From: Oceanobacillus sp. Castelsardo
Lineage (GTDB): Bacteria > Bacillota > Bacilli > Bacillales > Amphibacillaceae
Reading direction: 5' to 3'
Length of the DNA: 64,000 nt
Assembly: GCF_001659985.1 (NCBI RefSeq)
Contig: NZ_LYCS01000012.1
Span: 32,314-96,313 of the forward strand
Numbering within the stretch: position 1 is the first letter of the stretch; each line of letters begins with the position of its first letter. Position numbers and translations under genes: made by a program. This document shows, piece after piece, positions 53,447 through 63,813 of this stretch. Under the pieces are notes generated by a model that saw only the letters and a program-made list of their open reading frames with translations, was not told where the DNA came from and did not search any database.

Positions 53447-54916
53447 TTATGCTCCGAGTTGTTTTAGAACTTTATCTAGGCGTGAAATGATTACATCTTT
53501 TCCTAATAATTCAATAGCCATTGGTAATTCTGGTCCGTGCATTTGTCCAGTTGTTGCAATACGGATTGGCATAAATAGCTTTTTACCACGGTGACCAGTT
53601 TCCTTTTGTGTTGCTTTAATTTGTGCTTTTATTGAATCCTTTGTGAAATCATCTAGGTGAATTAATTTATCCGCAAACACTTGTAAAACTTCTGGAACCT
53701 GTTCTTCCTCTAGAACTTTCTTAGATGCCTCATCTAATGTTAATTCTTCTTTGAAAAACAACTCCGTCAATTCTACTATTTCTTGTCCATAACGTAATTG
53801 TTCACGATATAATTCAATAACGTTCTCAGCCCACTGTCTTGTCTCATCATCCATATCTTCAGGAAGTCTTCCAGCTTCAATTAAATATGGCATTGCTAAT
53901 TCAATGACATCTTTTGTATCTGTTGCTTTAATATATTCATTGTTCATCCACTTTAATTTATGTTGATCAAAGATAGCAGCTGATGTAGACAAACGTTCCG
54001 GATCAAATATTTGGATGAGCGTTTCTTTGTCAAAGATTTCTTCTTCCCCAACAGGTGACCAACCAAGTAATGAAATGAAGTTGAATAATGCCTCTGGTAA
54101 ATAACCTAAATTCTTATATTGCTCAATAAATTGAACAATATGGTTATCCCTTTTACTTAGTTTTTTACGATCTTCATTCAGAATTAATGTCATATGCCCA
54201 AACTTAGGAGGTTCCCAACCAAATGTTTCATAGATCATCATTTGTTTCGGTGTGTTTGAAATATGTTCTTCCCCTCTAAGTACATGAGAAATACCCATTA
54301 AGTGATCATCAATAGCTACTGCAAAGTTATACGTTGGAATACCATTTTTCTTTACAATAACCCAATCGCCAAAATCACTAGATTCAAAAGTAATGTCTCC
54401 ACGAACAATATCATGAAACGTAAAGGTTTTGTTTTCTGGGACACGGAAACGGATACTTGGATGACGTCCTTCCGCTTCAAATGCCGAACATTGCTCTTCC
54501 GTTAAATCACGATGCGCACCAGAATACTTAGGAACTTGTCCTTTAGCTTTTTGTTCTTCACGTTCCGCTTCTAGTTCTTCCTCTGTCATATAACATTTAT
54601 ATGCCAAGCCTTTTTCTAACAACTCATCAACGTATTTTTGGTAAATATCAAGGCGCTCTGTTTGACGATATGGTCCATACTCTCCACCAATATCAGCACC
54701 TTCATCCCATTCGATTCCTAGCCATTTTAGGAATTTAAACTGACTTTCTTCTCCGCCTTCTACATTTCGTTTATCATCTGTATCTTCTGTACGGATAATA
54801 AACTTCCCATCAAAATGCCTTGCATATAAATAGTTAAAAAGCGCTGTTCTAGCATTACCAATATGTAAATGCCCAGTTGGACTTGGTGCATATCTTACAC
54901 GTACATCATTTGCCAT
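53447..54916 (-). CDS. gltX: Glutamyl-tRNA synthetase
   Basis: Charges tRNA-Glu, and in Bacillus-type bacteria also tRNA-Gln for later amidation. The 489 residues have [20 protein letters not shown] near the start and the KLSKRD loop near 254. ATG at 54916 follows AAAGGGGATAAC; the in-frame start at 54934 is not supported. Neighbour order differs from B. subtilis, where ispD and ispF precede it. Confidence 0.98.
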   Translation of the reverse strand: MANDVRVRYAPSPTGHLHIGNARTALFNYLYARHFDGKFIIRTEDTDDKRNVEGGEESQFKFLKWLGIEWDEGADIGGEYGPYRQTERLDIYQKYVDELLEKGLAYKCYMTEEELEAEREEQKAKGQVPKYSGAHRDLTEEQCSAFEAEGRHPSIRFRVPENKTFTFHDIVRGDITFESSDFGDWVIVKKNGIPTYNFAVAIDDHLMGISHVLRGEEHISNTPKQMMIYETFGWEPPKFGHMTLILNEDRKKLSKRDNHIVQFIEQYKNLGYLPEALFNFISLLGWSPVGEEEIFDKETLIQIFDPERLSTSAAIFDQHKLKWMNNEYIKATDTKDVIELAMPYLIEAGRLPEDMDDETRQWAENVIELYREQLRYGQEIVELTELFFKEELTLDEASKKVLEEEQVPEVLQVFADKLIHLDDFTKDSIKAQIKATQKETGHRGKKLFMPIRIATTGQMHGPELPMAIELLGKDVIISRLDKVLKQLGA

Positions 54917-54969
54917 GTTGTTATCCCCTTTCAAGTTAAAGCAATATATATCAATTAAGTATGTATAGC

Positions 54970-55005
54970 AAAAAGGAAAGTGATAACGAATAATGTTATC
55001 ACTTC
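54970..55005 (-). terminator. Terminator-like hairpin between yacL and gltX
   Basis: Minus-strand AAGTGATAAC, 7-nt loop, GTTATCACTT followed by TCCTTTTTG. It lies where ispD-ispF would be found in B. subtilis and separates yacL from gltX. Confidence 0.6.
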
Positions 55006-55033
55006 TACTCTCTCTTTATAAGTTATACCGCTT

Positions 55034-56122
55034 TTATAATGCTTTTTCAAGTAATTTTGGCTTTGCGAAAATCATCCTACCTGCAGAAGTTTGCAAAACA
55101 CTTGTAATTAATACTTCAATTGTTTTACCTATATAATCTTTACCATCTTCCACAACAATCATCGTTCCATCATCGAGATAAGCTACACCTTGATTTTGTT
55201 CTTTACCATCTTTTATAACCTGTACAACGAGCTCTTCTCCTGGTAAAACAACTGGTTTCACCGCATTTGCCAAATCATTAATGTTAAGGACACGAACACC
55301 TTGTAAATCACAGACCTTATTCAAATTAAAATCATTTGTAACAATAATTCCGTCAATCACTTTTGCAAGTTTAATTAGTTTGCTATCTACCTCATGAATT
55401 TCCTCGAAGTCTCCTTCGTATATTTCCACTTTGACCGGTAATTCCTTTTGAATTCGATTTAGCACATCAAGCCCTCTTCGGCCACGGTTTCGTTTTAAGG
55501 CATCTGAGGAATCAGCAATATGTTGTAGTTCTCCCAATACAAATTGTGGAATAATAATGGTACCTTCTAAAAAATTAGTTTGGCAAATATCTGCAATTCT
55601 ACCATCGATAATAACACTCGTATCTAGTATTTTTGCCTTTGGCTGGCTTGTCTCTGTTTCATCATCCGGCATTCTGCGTTTTTCCTTCTTTGATGTTCTT
55701 AGCAGGTTGATAAATTCATCTCTTCGTTTAAAACCAACTTGAAACCCAAAGTAACCTAATAAAATCATAATGAAGAGTGGTAATACTTGTGATATAACAT
55801 CTATATTTATATCTTGCAAGGGCATGTTAATAAAGTAAGCAATAACTAACCCAAGAATTAAACCAATACTACCAAAAAATAAATCAACTGCTGGAATCTT
55901 AATAAGAGATTCTTCAATCCACTTTAAGAAATTAACGATATATCCGGACACCCAATAGGAAATGAGAAAGAATATAATTGCACCTACTACCATACCTAGA
56001 TATGGGGATGTCATCCAACTTATATTCGTTAATTTTAGTAAATGAATAATATCTGGAATGTATAAGAATCCAATGGTTCCTCCAAATATTACAAAAAATA
56101 AATTCACAATAATCTTTAACAA
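55034..56122 (-). CDS. PIN/TRAM-domain membrane protein YacL
   Basis: A 362-residue protein with four N-terminal membrane helices (to about 140), a PIN nuclease-like domain ([37 protein letters not shown]; quoted in parts) and a C-terminal TRAM RNA-binding domain ([20 protein letters not shown]). The start is TTG at 56122, 8 nt after AGGAGG, matching the MLK start of Bacillus YacL; the GTG at 56131 lies inside the ribosome site. Probable membrane-bound RNA-directed nuclease; substrate unknown. Confidence 0.93.
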   Translation of the reverse strand: MLKIIVNLFFVIFGGTIGFLYIPDIIHLLKLTNISWMTSPYLGMVVGAIIFFLISYWVSGYIVNFLKWIEESLIKIPAVDLFFGSIGLILGLVIAYFINMPLQDINIDVISQVLPLFIMILLGYFGFQVGFKRRDEFINLLRTSKKEKRRMPDDETETSQPKAKILDTSVIIDGRIADICQTNFLEGTIIIPQFVLGELQHIADSSDALKRNRGRRGLDVLNRIQKELPVKVEIYEGDFEEIHEVDSKLIKLAKVIDGIIVTNDFNLNKVCDLQGVRVLNINDLANAVKPVVLPGEELVVQVIKDGKEQNQGVAYLDDGTMIVVEDGKDYIGKTIEVLITSVLQTSAGRMIFAKPKLLEKAL

Positions 56123-56358
56123 CTCATTCACCTCCTAATTCTATTATTACCGTTCATACAATAAATAATCCTAGTAATTATTAAAATTCTTGCTACGCCG
56201 AAAATACTTCTTGTCAAAATTTTATATTTTCCTAACAAATAAAAAAAGAAATATAATACCAATTAAATCATAGCATACCTGTAATGAACATTCCATTTCA
56301 GAAAAGCTTTAAGAAACAGCCTAATTTAAATTTCAATCAAGCGAACTACCATACCATT

Positions 56359-57732
56359 CTATCGTTCTATCCCTAACTCTAATGCTTCCTGAACAGATTG
56401 GACTCCAATCACTTGGATATCAGTAGGTGGTGTCCAACCATCTAAATTATTTTTAGGACAAATAACCCGTTTAAATCCAAGTTTTGCAGCCTCTTGCACT
56501 CGTTGCTCAATTCGAGAGACCCTTCTAATTTCCCCTGTTAATCCAACCTCACCTATAAATATATCATCTGGTCTAGTAGGATTATCCCGAAAACTGGATG
56601 CAATACTAACAGCTATTGCTAAATCAATCGCTGGTTCATCTAATTTCACTCCACCAGCAACCTTTATATACGCATCCTGGTTTTGTAGCATTAGCCCAAC
56701 CCGTTTTTCCAAAACAGCCATTAATAACGAAACACGATTATGGTCCACACCAGTTGCCATTCTTCTTGGGTTTCCAAAACTTGACGGAGAAATTAATGCT
56801 TGGATTTCCACCAAAACCGGCCGCGTTCCTTCCATAGATGCGACAACCGTTGATCCAGATGTTCCATGAGAACGTTCCTCTAAAAATATTTCTGAAGGAT
56901 TCATAACCTCTCTAAGCCCTTCTTCCTTCATTTCGAATATCCCCATTTCATTGGTGGAACCAAAACGGTTTTTCACCCCACGTAAAATACGATAGGTGTG
57001 ATGCCTTTCCCCTTCAAAATAAAGAACCGTATCTACCATATGTTCTAGCATTCTAGGTCCAGCAATTGCTCCCTCTTTGGTAACATGACCTACAATAAAA
57101 ATAGGAATGTTATTCATCTTTGCTAATCTCATTAACTCCCCAGTACATTCTCGCACTTGGGAAACACTTCCCGGGGCACTCGTTACCTCTTCTTTAAATA
57201 TCGTTTGAATGGAGTCAATCACTACAAAGGAAGGCTTAATTTGTTCCACATGTCTGGAGATATCCAATAAGTTTGTTTCAGAGAGCACATATAGTTCTTC
57301 TGATTTAATTCCTAAACGATCTGCTCTTAATTTTGTTTGACGGGTGGATTCTTCTCCAGAAATATAAAGTACAGGTAATTGTTTATCCGCTAATTGTGCA
57401 GAAACTTGCAATAATAGTGTAGATTTCCCTATTCCAGGGTCTCCACCAATTAATACAAGGGATCCCATTACAATCCCGCCACCAAGAACACGATTAAATT
57501 CCTTCATGGACGTAGTAATCCTTGGCTCTTCTTGGGATTCAATCGATGTAATTTTTTCGGGTTTGACTGCTGTACCTTGAGCTACATTAAATATATGTCT
57601 CCCTTTTCCTGTTGATGCTTCCATTTCCTCCACTAAAGTGTTCCAATTATGGCATCCTGGGCATTTCCCCATCCACTTTGCAGATTCATAACCACATTCC
57701 TGACACACAAATTTCGTCTTACGCTTCGCCAA
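56359..57732 (-). CDS. radA: DNA repair protein RadA
   Basis: RecA-like helicase that promotes branch migration in recombination. The 457 residues have an N-terminal zinc finger ([18 protein letters not shown]), Walker [15 protein letters not shown] (about 94-107), the RadA-specific [11 protein letters not shown] and a C-terminal Lon-like domain. Start is TTG at 57732 (MAKRKTKF) after GAGAGGGG. In B. subtilis disA follows; here the next gene is yacL after a 236-bp gap. Confidence 0.97.
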   Translation of the reverse strand: MAKRKTKFVCQECGYESAKWMGKCPGCHNWNTLVEEMEASTGKGRHIFNVAQGTAVKPEKITSIESQEEPRITTSMKEFNRVLGGGIVMGSLVLIGGDPGIGKSTLLLQVSAQLADKQLPVLYISGEESTRQTKLRADRLGIKSEELYVLSETNLLDISRHVEQIKPSFVVIDSIQTIFKEEVTSAPGSVSQVRECTGELMRLAKMNNIPIFIVGHVTKEGAIAGPRMLEHMVDTVLYFEGERHHTYRILRGVKNRFGSTNEMGIFEMKEEGLREVMNPSEIFLEERSHGTSGSTVVASMEGTRPVLVEIQALISPSSFGNPRRMATGVDHNRVSLLMAVLEKRVGLMLQNQDAYIKVAGGVKLDEPAIDLAIAVSIASSFRDNPTRPDDIFIGEVGLTGEIRRVSRIEQRVQEAAKLGFKRVICPKNNLDGWTPPTDIQVIGVQSVQEALELGIER

Positions 57733-57885
57733 GATTCTCGTTCCCCTCTCTCTTTTAATTGTAACTTACTTTTTTAATGTATAGGTTACAGCTTCCTTTC
57801 AATTCAAATTGGATGAACCACAATTTTGCCACAGAATTTCAAAAGCGCGACTAAGCCTCTGGTTTCATCATTTTATATAGATGAA

Positions 57886-57919
57886 GGAAAAGCTAGAAGA
57901 ACATTATTCTTCTAGCTTT
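57886..57919 (-). terminator. Hairpin after clpC
   Basis: AAAGCTAGAAGAA pairs with TTCTTCTAGCTTT (5-nt loop) 12 bp beyond the clpC stop; the minus-strand tail is TTTTCCTTC. It probably ends most ctsR-clpC transcripts. Confidence 0.72.
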
Positions 57920-57930
57920 ACACCTACTGC

Positions 57931-60360
57931 TTATGAAAGGAGAATAAAATCGCCTTTATTACTTAAACCGACCTTCACTTTCTGTCCCTTATCTATCGTT
58001 CCTTTAAGCATTTCTTCAGATAATAAATCCTCGATATTCTTTTGAATGGACCTGCGTAATGGACGTGCTCCGTATTCAGGGTCAAATCCCTCGTTAGCAA
58101 TTTTTTCTATTGCCTTATCGGTAAGGGAAAGATCTATTTCCTGTTCTTGTAATCGGTCATGTAATTGTTTAACCATAAGCGTAACAATATCTTTCATATG
58201 TTTCTTCTCTAAAGAATGGAAAACTATCGTCTCATCAATCCGGTTTAAAAACTCCGGACGGAAGGCTTTCTTCAGTTCGGTCATTACTTTAGATTTCATA
58301 TCTTTATATTCTTGTTGATCATCTTCCATTGCAAAGCCAACATATTTATTACGTTTTAATTCACTTGCTCCAACGTTAGACGTCATGATAATAATAGTAT
58401 TTCGGAAATCAACTAGACGGCCTTTCGAATCTGTTAAACGTCCGTCTTCTAAAACTTGAAGTAAAATGTTAAATACTTCTGGATGAGCCTTTTCAATTTC
58501 ATCTAGTAAAACTACAGAATATGGTTTACGACGTACTTTCTCCGTTAATTGTCCACCTTCTTCGTACCCTACGTACCCAGGAGGGGAACCAACTAGCCGT
58601 GCTGTTGCATGTCGCTCCATATATTCTGACATATCAATTCGAATCATTGCATCTTCATCAGCAAACATCACTTCCGCTAACGCTCTAGCTAATTCTGTTT
58701 TTCCAACACCTGTTGGGCCTAGGAAAATAAATGACCCGATAGGACGTTTTGGATCTTTTAACCCTGCACGAGCTCTACGGATTGCTTTAGAAATAGCAAC
58801 GACCGCTTCTTCTTGGCCGATTACACGTTTATGCAAAGTTCCTTCCATATTTAGTAGTCGGTCACTTTCATCCTTCGTTAATTTAGAAACAGGAACCCCG
58901 GTCCAACTTGAAACAACACTAGCAATATCATCTACTGTTACTTTAGAATCCATTTGCCCTTGTTTTTCTTTCCATTCTTTCTTCGTCTGTTCTAATTCCT
59001 CACGGTAACGTTGTTCGGAGTCTCGTAATGATGCTGCCTTTTCAAACTCTTGGCTTTGAACTGCTGCATCCTTTTCTTTCCGTACCTCTTCTAACTTATG
59101 CTCTAATTCCTTCAAATTAGGTGGAATCGTATAAGAGCGTAGGCGAACTTTTGAACCAGCTTCATCTATTAAATCAATAGCTTTGTCGGGAAGGAAGCGA
59201 TCGGTAATATAACGATCCGATAAACTGGCAGCTGCTTCAATTGCATCATCTGTAATCGTTACACGATGGTGCGCCTCATAACGGTCACGTAATCCACCTA
59301 AAATTTGAATGGTTTCCTCTACAGATGGCTGATCTACTTGAATTGGTTGGAATCTACGTTCTAGTGCCGCATCTTTTTCAATATATTTGCGGTATTCGTC
59401 TAGGGTTGTAGCCCCAATACATTGTAATTCTCCACGAGAAAGGGAAGGTTTAAGTATATTGGATGCATCAATTGCACCCTCTGCTCCACCAGCTCCAATT
59501 AGTGTATGTAATTCATCGATGAATAAAATAATATTACCAGCTTGACGGATTTCTTCCATTACCTTTTTCAAACGATCTTCAAATTCACCACGATATTTAG
59601 TACCTGCGACAACAGTCCCCATATCTAATGTCATCACGCGTTTATCCCTCAATGTTTCAGGAACCTCATTATCTACTATTTGCTGCGCCAATCCTTCAGC
59701 AACTGCAGTTTTACCTACTCCAGGTTCACCGATTAACACTGGGTTATTTTTTGTTCTTCTACTTAATACTTGAATAACACGTTCAATTTCCTTTGCACGG
59801 CCAATTACTGGGTCAATCTTTCCATCTCGAGCACTTTGAGTTAAATCTCGTGCTAAGGAGTCTAATGTTGGTGTATTAGCACTTGATTGTTGTCCACCTC
59901 TACCTTGTCGGCCAGCTTGTGACTCATTGCTCCCCAATAGTTGAAGGACTTGCTGTCTTGCTTTGTTTAAACTAACTCCAAGGTTGTTTAATACTCTCGC
60001 TGCAACACCTTCACCTTCACGAATAAGGCCTAATAGGATATGTTCTGTTCCAACGTAGGAATGACCTAATTTCCTAGCTTCGTCCTGTGACAGCTCTACA
60101 ACCTTTTTCGCACGAGGTGTATAATGGATGGACTGCATTGGTTGTTTACCGACACCAATTAACTTCTCCACTTCCTCTTGAATTTGGCTAATCTCCAAGC
60201 CTAATGATTGTAAAGCTTTAGCTGCAATTCCATCTCCTTCACGGACAAGTCCTAAAAGGATATGCTCCGTCCCAATATTATTATGACCAAGGCGAACTGC
60301 TTCTTCTTGACTTAACGCTAGTACTTTTTGTGCTCTCTCAGTAAATCTTCCAAACATCAT
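57931..60360 (-). CDS. clpC: ClpC AAA+ unfoldase
   Basis: ATPase partner of ClpP that degrades arginine-phosphorylated and adaptor-delivered proteins. The 809 residues comprise two N-domain repeats (1-145), NBD1 ([32 protein letters not shown]), a UVR-containing middle domain (about 415-480) and NBD2 ([33 protein letters not shown]). The ClpP-binding loop is visible as KKYVGF-like [10 protein letters not shown]. Last gene of ctsR-mcsA-mcsB-clpC. Confidence 0.98.
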   Translation of the reverse strand: MMFGRFTERAQKVLALSQEEAVRLGHNNIGTEHILLGLVREGDGIAAKALQSLGLEISQIQEEVEKLIGVGKQPMQSIHYTPRAKKVVELSQDEARKLGHSYVGTEHILLGLIREGEGVAARVLNNLGVSLNKARQQVLQLLGSNESQAGRQGRGGQQSSANTPTLDSLARDLTQSARDGKIDPVIGRAKEIERVIQVLSRRTKNNPVLIGEPGVGKTAVAEGLAQQIVDNEVPETLRDKRVMTLDMGTVVAGTKYRGEFEDRLKKVMEEIRQAGNIILFIDELHTLIGAGGAEGAIDASNILKPSLSRGELQCIGATTLDEYRKYIEKDAALERRFQPIQVDQPSVEETIQILGGLRDRYEAHHRVTITDDAIEAAASLSDRYITDRFLPDKAIDLIDEAGSKVRLRSYTIPPNLKELEHKLEEVRKEKDAAVQSQEFEKAASLRDSEQRYREELEQTKKEWKEKQGQMDSKVTVDDIASVVSSWTGVPVSKLTKDESDRLLNMEGTLHKRVIGQEEAVVAISKAIRRARAGLKDPKRPIGSFIFLGPTGVGKTELARALAEVMFADEDAMIRIDMSEYMERHATARLVGSPPGYVGYEEGGQLTEKVRRKPYSVVLLDEIEKAHPEVFNILLQVLEDGRLTDSKGRLVDFRNTIIIMTSNVGASELKRNKYVGFAMEDDQQEYKDMKSKVMTELKKAFRPEFLNRIDETIVFHSLEKKHMKDIVTLMVKQLHDRLQEQEIDLSLTDKAIEKIANEGFDPEYGARPLRRSIQKNIEDLLSEEMLKGTIDKGQKVKVGLSNKGDFILLS

Positions 60361-60372
60361 AATGCTTCCCTC

Positions 60373-61437
60373 CTAATTCTCTAACTTTAATCGCTCACGG
60401 ATGAGTGACGCCCTAAGTACATCTCGGTCCCCGGGTGTTAATGTTTTATTCGCATAGTGTTGAAGAAATCCTGGTTGTATAAGTATCATCAACTCATTAA
60501 GTATATTCCTAGAAGTATCTTTAATGATACCTAAATCTATTCCTAATCGCACGTTTGATATGCAACTAGAAGCCTCTTTTGATTCAATTATTCTACTATA
60601 TGCTAGTACACCATAAGAACGAAAGATGCGATCTTCTAATGCTGTAGTAGATTCCTTCATAATCAATTCTCTTGCATTTCGCTCGTGATCTATTAGCTGT
60701 TTTACGACACTTTCTAAATCGCCTACAATATCTTGCTCCGATTTTCCTAAGGTAATTTGATTAGAAATTTGAAAAATATTCCCTAATGCTTCACTACCTT
60801 CACCATAAATCCCCCTGACAACTAGCCCTAATTGATTAATAGCTGGCATCATTCGATTAATTTGTCCCGTCAGAGCAAGGGCTGGTAAATGCATCATGAC
60901 AGAAGCACGCATCCCAGTACCAACGTTGGTCGGACAAGTAGTTAAATAGCCTTTCTTTTCATCAAAAGCATAATTTACCTTTTCCTCTAACCAATCATCT
61001 ATTTCAAATGCTTTTTCTAAAGCGTGGCGCAACTGTAAGCCAGGGAAATAAAGCTGAATACGAAGATGGTCCTCTTCATTTACCATAATGGATACTTGTT
61101 CATTTTCAGAGATTATTACTGCCGATTCATTCGTATGTTTAGCAAGATTAGGGCTTATTAAGTGCTTTTCTACTAAAACTCGTTGTTCAATAGCAGTTAA
61201 TTCCTTAATAGGGATAAATTCAAAATTATGATAACTATTAAATGACTTATTTGCATATTCCTTTTCAATAAAATGCCTTACTTCTGCGAGTTTTTCCTCT
61301 TCAGCAATAATTGGGTAAGGGATGCTTGCTATATTTCTTGCAAGGCGAATGCGGCTACTCATGACAATGTCACTACTTGGCCCCTCTTCGCGCATCCAAG
61401 GGCTAATAGCATCATCCATAAAATGTTCGAGTGTCAT
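60373..61437 (-). CDS. mcsB: Protein arginine kinase McsB
   Basis: Phosphorylates arginines on damaged proteins, marking them for ClpCP. The 354 residues have guanido-kinase motifs SSRIRLARN (about 27-35), [13 protein letters not shown] (with the conserved Cys) and [19 protein letters not shown] overlaps the mcsA stop by 4 nt. It is activated by McsA in known systems. Confidence 0.97.
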   Translation of the reverse strand: MTLEHFMDDAISPWMREEGPSSDIVMSSRIRLARNIASIPYPIIAEEEKLAEVRHFIEKEYANKSFNSYHNFEFIPIKELTAIEQRVLVEKHLISPNLAKHTNESAVIISENEQVSIMVNEEDHLRIQLYFPGLQLRHALEKAFEIDDWLEEKVNYAFDEKKGYLTTCPTNVGTGMRASVMMHLPALALTGQINRMMPAINQLGLVVRGIYGEGSEALGNIFQISNQITLGKSEQDIVGDLESVVKQLIDHERNARELIMKESTTALEDRIFRSYGVLAYSRIIESKEASSCISNVRLGIDLGIIKDTSRNILNELMILIQPGFLQHYANKTLTPGDRDVLRASLIRERLKLEN

Positions 61438-61973
61438 GCTTGATCACCTGCTTCTTTATTTCGTATATTAGCTTCAAGCTCTTTTATCTGATCCCTTACT
61501 TTAGCTGCCTCTTCAAATTCTTCCTGTTCTATCAATTGCTGTAATTGGCTTTTAAACTGATACAGCTGACGTTTCATTTGTATATCATTGCCTGTTCGTT
61601 TAGGTATTTTCCCAAAGTGTTTTGTATTTCCGGCATGAACACGTCTCAATATTGGATCTAACTTATCCGAAAATGTTTCATAACAAGTTGCACATCCAAA
61701 TTTGCCGACTTGCTTAAATTGAGAAAATGTCATTTTACACTGTGGGCATTGCAAATCTTTCATTTTATGCAATGCTGGATTTTCAATTTTTGAAGTATCA
61801 AAATTAAATAAGCCTGATAATAAATTATGAAGTGAATAAGCCTCTTCTGGATAAGTTACATAACCTTTTTCTTTTGCACATACATCACATACACTTATCT
61901 CCGACTTTTTACCGTTAATAACTTGAGTAAAATGCAGTGTAGCTGGACGTTTATGACATTCTTGGCATTCCAC
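61434..61973 (-). CDS. mcsA: McsB activator McsA
   Basis: Zinc-binding activator of McsB. The 179 residues have CxxC pairs [23 protein letters not shown] and CATCYETF, and a C-terminal UVR motif ([20 protein letters not shown]). It lies 60 bp after ctsR and overlaps mcsB by 4 nt. Confidence 0.96.
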   Translation of the reverse strand: MECQECHKRPATLHFTQVINGKKSEISVCDVCAKEKGYVTYPEEAYSLHNLLSGLFNFDTSKIENPALHKMKDLQCPQCKMTFSQFKQVGKFGCATCYETFSDKLDPILRRVHAGNTKHFGKIPKRTGNDIQMKRQLYQFKSQLQQLIEQEEFEEAAKVRDQIKELEANIRNKEAGDQA

Positions 61974-62033
61974 TTTTCTTCCCCCTCTACAACTACTGGT
62001 ACAATGTAATACCCTTTGTATAGTAATTTTAAA

Positions 62034-62495
62034 CTAAAAATATTTTAGTTGCGATAACATAGCGGTTAAAATTCTGGAACGTATTTCATCCCTTAATGGG
62101 AGGTTATATGCTAAAGTGGTACGTTCCATTGCACTTAACATAATTTTCGCCTCTCGTTTCGTTATAATTTCCTCTTCTAAGAGTCGGTCTAATATGTCAG
62201 TAGCCGATCGTTGGGATATAGTTGGATTAGCCATCTCCATAATCTCATCAATTAATGAGGATTTATCCTTATGTCGCACTCGCATAATTCGAATATATCC
62301 TCCACCACCACGTTTACTCTCAACAATGTAACCTTTTTCTAACGTAAAACGTGTATTAATTACATAATTAATTTGCGATGGTACACATTGGAAGCGATTG
62401 GCGACTTCACTTCTCTTTATTTCAATAGCATTTTGGCCCTTCATTTGAAAAACAGTTTTTAAATATTGCTCAATGATATCTGAGATATTACTCAT
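62034..62495 (-). CDS. ctsR: Class III heat-shock repressor CtsR
   Basis: Represses clp genes at heptad operators and is inactivated by heat through its glycine-rich loop. The 153 residues have the winged helix-turn-helix FQCVPSQINYVINTRFTLEK and the loop SKRGGGGYIRI. ATG at 62495 has AGGAG 9 nt upstream; an in-frame ATG at 62504 directly abuts that site. Autoregulation is supported by the operator just upstream. Confidence 0.97.
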   Translation of the reverse strand: MSNISDIIEQYLKTVFQMKGQNAIEIKRSEVANRFQCVPSQINYVINTRFTLEKGYIVESKRGGGGYIRIMRVRHKDKSSLIDEIMEMANPTISQRSATDILDRLLEEEIITKREAKIMLSAMERTTLAYNLPLRDEIRSRILTAMLSQLKYF

Positions 62496-62543
62496 CAGAC
62501 CCATCTCCTCTTGCGTGATGTTAATGTCAGTATTTTCAATGCA

Positions 62544-62566
62544 TTTGACTTTGACTATCTTTGACT
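62544..62566 (-). promoter_or_regulatory. CtsR operator
   Basis: Minus strand reads AGTCAAA, GAT, AGTCAAA (62550-62566), a full match to the CtsR tandem heptad consensus, with a third AGTCAAA (62544-62550) directly adjoining by one shared base. It lies just downstream of the -10, over the start of transcription. Confidence 0.93.
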
Positions 62567-62574
62567 ATACCCTT

Positions 62575-62602
62575 ATTATACGCCAACATTTTTGAGATGC
62601 AA
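62575..62602 (-). promoter_or_regulatory. ctsR operon promoter
   Basis: Minus-strand TTGCAT (62597-62602), 16-bp spacer, TATAAT (62575-62580), followed 8 bp on by the CtsR operator. Confidence 0.82.
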
Positions 62603-62637
62603 ATACCTTTTATATATTTTAGACAAAATTATTGAAA

Positions 62638-62675
62638 ACAAAACCTTACACATATAATTAGGTGTAAGGTTTTTA
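62638..62675. terminator. Terminator after the MgtC-family gene
   Basis: ACCTTACAC / GTGTAAGGT stem (62643-62651 and 62662-62670), with TTTTGTTTT on the minus side and TTTTT on the plus side; it follows the MgtC-family stop by about 45 bp. Confidence 0.85.
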
Positions 62676-62715
62676 GAATAGCTTAATACCGACTGCAAAA
62701 TAATAAATTAATTCC

Positions 62716-63405
62716 TTATTCGGATATGTTTCTTACCCCTGTTAATCTAGATAATTCATCATAAAGTTTTACTTTATCAAGTCTTTTATTCCGTTCAACT
62801 TTAATATGAACCTTTCTCATTTCTTTCTCAATATTAGTAATTTCAATGGAATTTATTTTCACATTAAATTGTTCTAAAAAGTTTACTAACAAAGTAAGAT
62901 TCGTATTATGGTCGATAATAATATTAACAAAAGAAAAGGAACGTTTCCTTTGAAATAACTTTTCAAAGTTGTTCAGGAATACTAAGCTGATTAAAATGAT
63001 TAATGTAGCTAATATAGCTGCACCATACATACCTAATCCTACAACTAAACCTAATCCGGCCACAGTCCAAATAGATGCAGCTGTTGTTAATCCTCTTATT
63101 GTTCCACCATAAACAATGATTGTACCTGCTCCCAAAAACCCTATACCACTGATTACGTACGATGGTATTCGTGCAGGATCAAAGCGGACATTATCATAAG
63201 TATCAATCAATGTTGAAAAACCATAGAGCGACATTAGCATCATTAAACAAGAACCAACACCTACTAAGATATGTGTACGGAATCCAGCAGAATGATTATT
63301 CATTTCTCTTTCAAAGCCAATAAGTCCTGACAGGAAGAGTGCAATTAATAAACGAATGGCTATAATATAAAAGTTCTCACCTAATATTTGATTTATGTAT
63401 ACTAT
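62716..63405 (-). CDS. MgtC/SapB-family membrane protein, unusual start codon
   Basis: A membrane protein of the MgtC/SapB family (about 229 residues): four to five N-terminal helices, then a cytoplasmic ACT-like domain from about residue 150. The family motif GLIGFEREMNNHSAGFRTHI spans the first ATG (63303), so translation must begin upstream of it. The open frame extends to a stop at 63423-63421, but that stretch has no ATG, GTG or TTG. AGGGGG is placed 7 nt before an ATA at 63405, exactly the spacing used by neighbouring genes, and an ATT lies just before it. Either a rare AUA/AUU start is used or the start was lost by mutation. Function in Mg homeostasis or stress is inferred from family. 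Confidence 0.82.
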   Translation of the reverse strand: MVYINQILGENFYIIAIRLLIALFLSGLIGFEREMNNHSAGFRTHILVGVGSCLMMLMSLYGFSTLIDTYDNVRFDPARIPSYVISGIGFLGAGTIIVYGGTIRGLTTAASIWTVAGLGLVVGLGMYGAAILATLIILISLVFLNNFEKLFQRKRSFSFVNIIIDHNTNLTLLVNFLEQFNVKINSIEITNIEKEMRKVHIKVERNKRLDKVKLYDELSRLTGVRNISE

Positions 63406-63585
63406 AATAAATCCCCCTATCTAAATAAAATAAGGAAGCTCTAAAGATAGAGTAATATTAAAATTTATGCGTGTATCCTTGATTTTATGCCGTTCAATCA
63501 TATTTTAGAGTATTCTCTCATTTTCCTAGCTTGTTTATTATTTCACCAAAATATACGTTTGTATTGATACAGGCAATTTAGTATA

Positions 63586-63624
63586 CAAAAAAACATCTAG
63601 GAAAGATGTCCTAGATGTTTTTTT
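63586..63624 (-). terminator. rRNA operon terminator
   Basis: ACATCTAGGA pairs with TCCTAGATGT (6-nt loop), flanked by A and T runs, 6 bp beyond the 5S rRNA 3' end. On the minus strand the T tail is seven to eight residues. Confidence 0.92.
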
Positions 63625-63629
63625 GACAT

Positions 63630-63746
63630 TGCCTGGCGGCGTCCTACTCTCGCAGGGGGAACCCCCAACTACCATCGGCGCTGGAGAGCTTAACTTCTGT
63701 GTTCGGTATGGGAACAGGTGTGACCTCTCCGCCATCACTACCAGAC
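63630..63746 (-). rRNA. rrf: 5S ribosomal RNA
   Basis: About 117 nt. The minus strand contains the diagnostic GAGGTCACACCTGTTCCCAT and CCGAACACAGAAGTTAAGCT segments, and GAGAGTAGGACGCCGCCAGG near the 3' end. It lies downstream of the 23S gene and before the operon terminator. Ends are estimated within a few bases. Confidence 0.97.
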
Positions 63747-63813
63747 AAAAAATATTCAATTAGGATTTGTATCCTGAAAACTAAATAAGAGTAATCTTGA
63801 CATCAAAAGAAGT

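Noticed and set aside
53247..53594. Plus-strand 115-codon open frame over the repeat and the end of gltX
   Set aside because: Its 3' half is antisense to gltX and its 5' half lies in the structured repeat; no ribosome site is seen. The frame is most simply a by-product of the GC-rich repeat.
63538..63759. Minus-strand 73-codon frame
   Set aside because: It is translation of the 5S rRNA and terminator.
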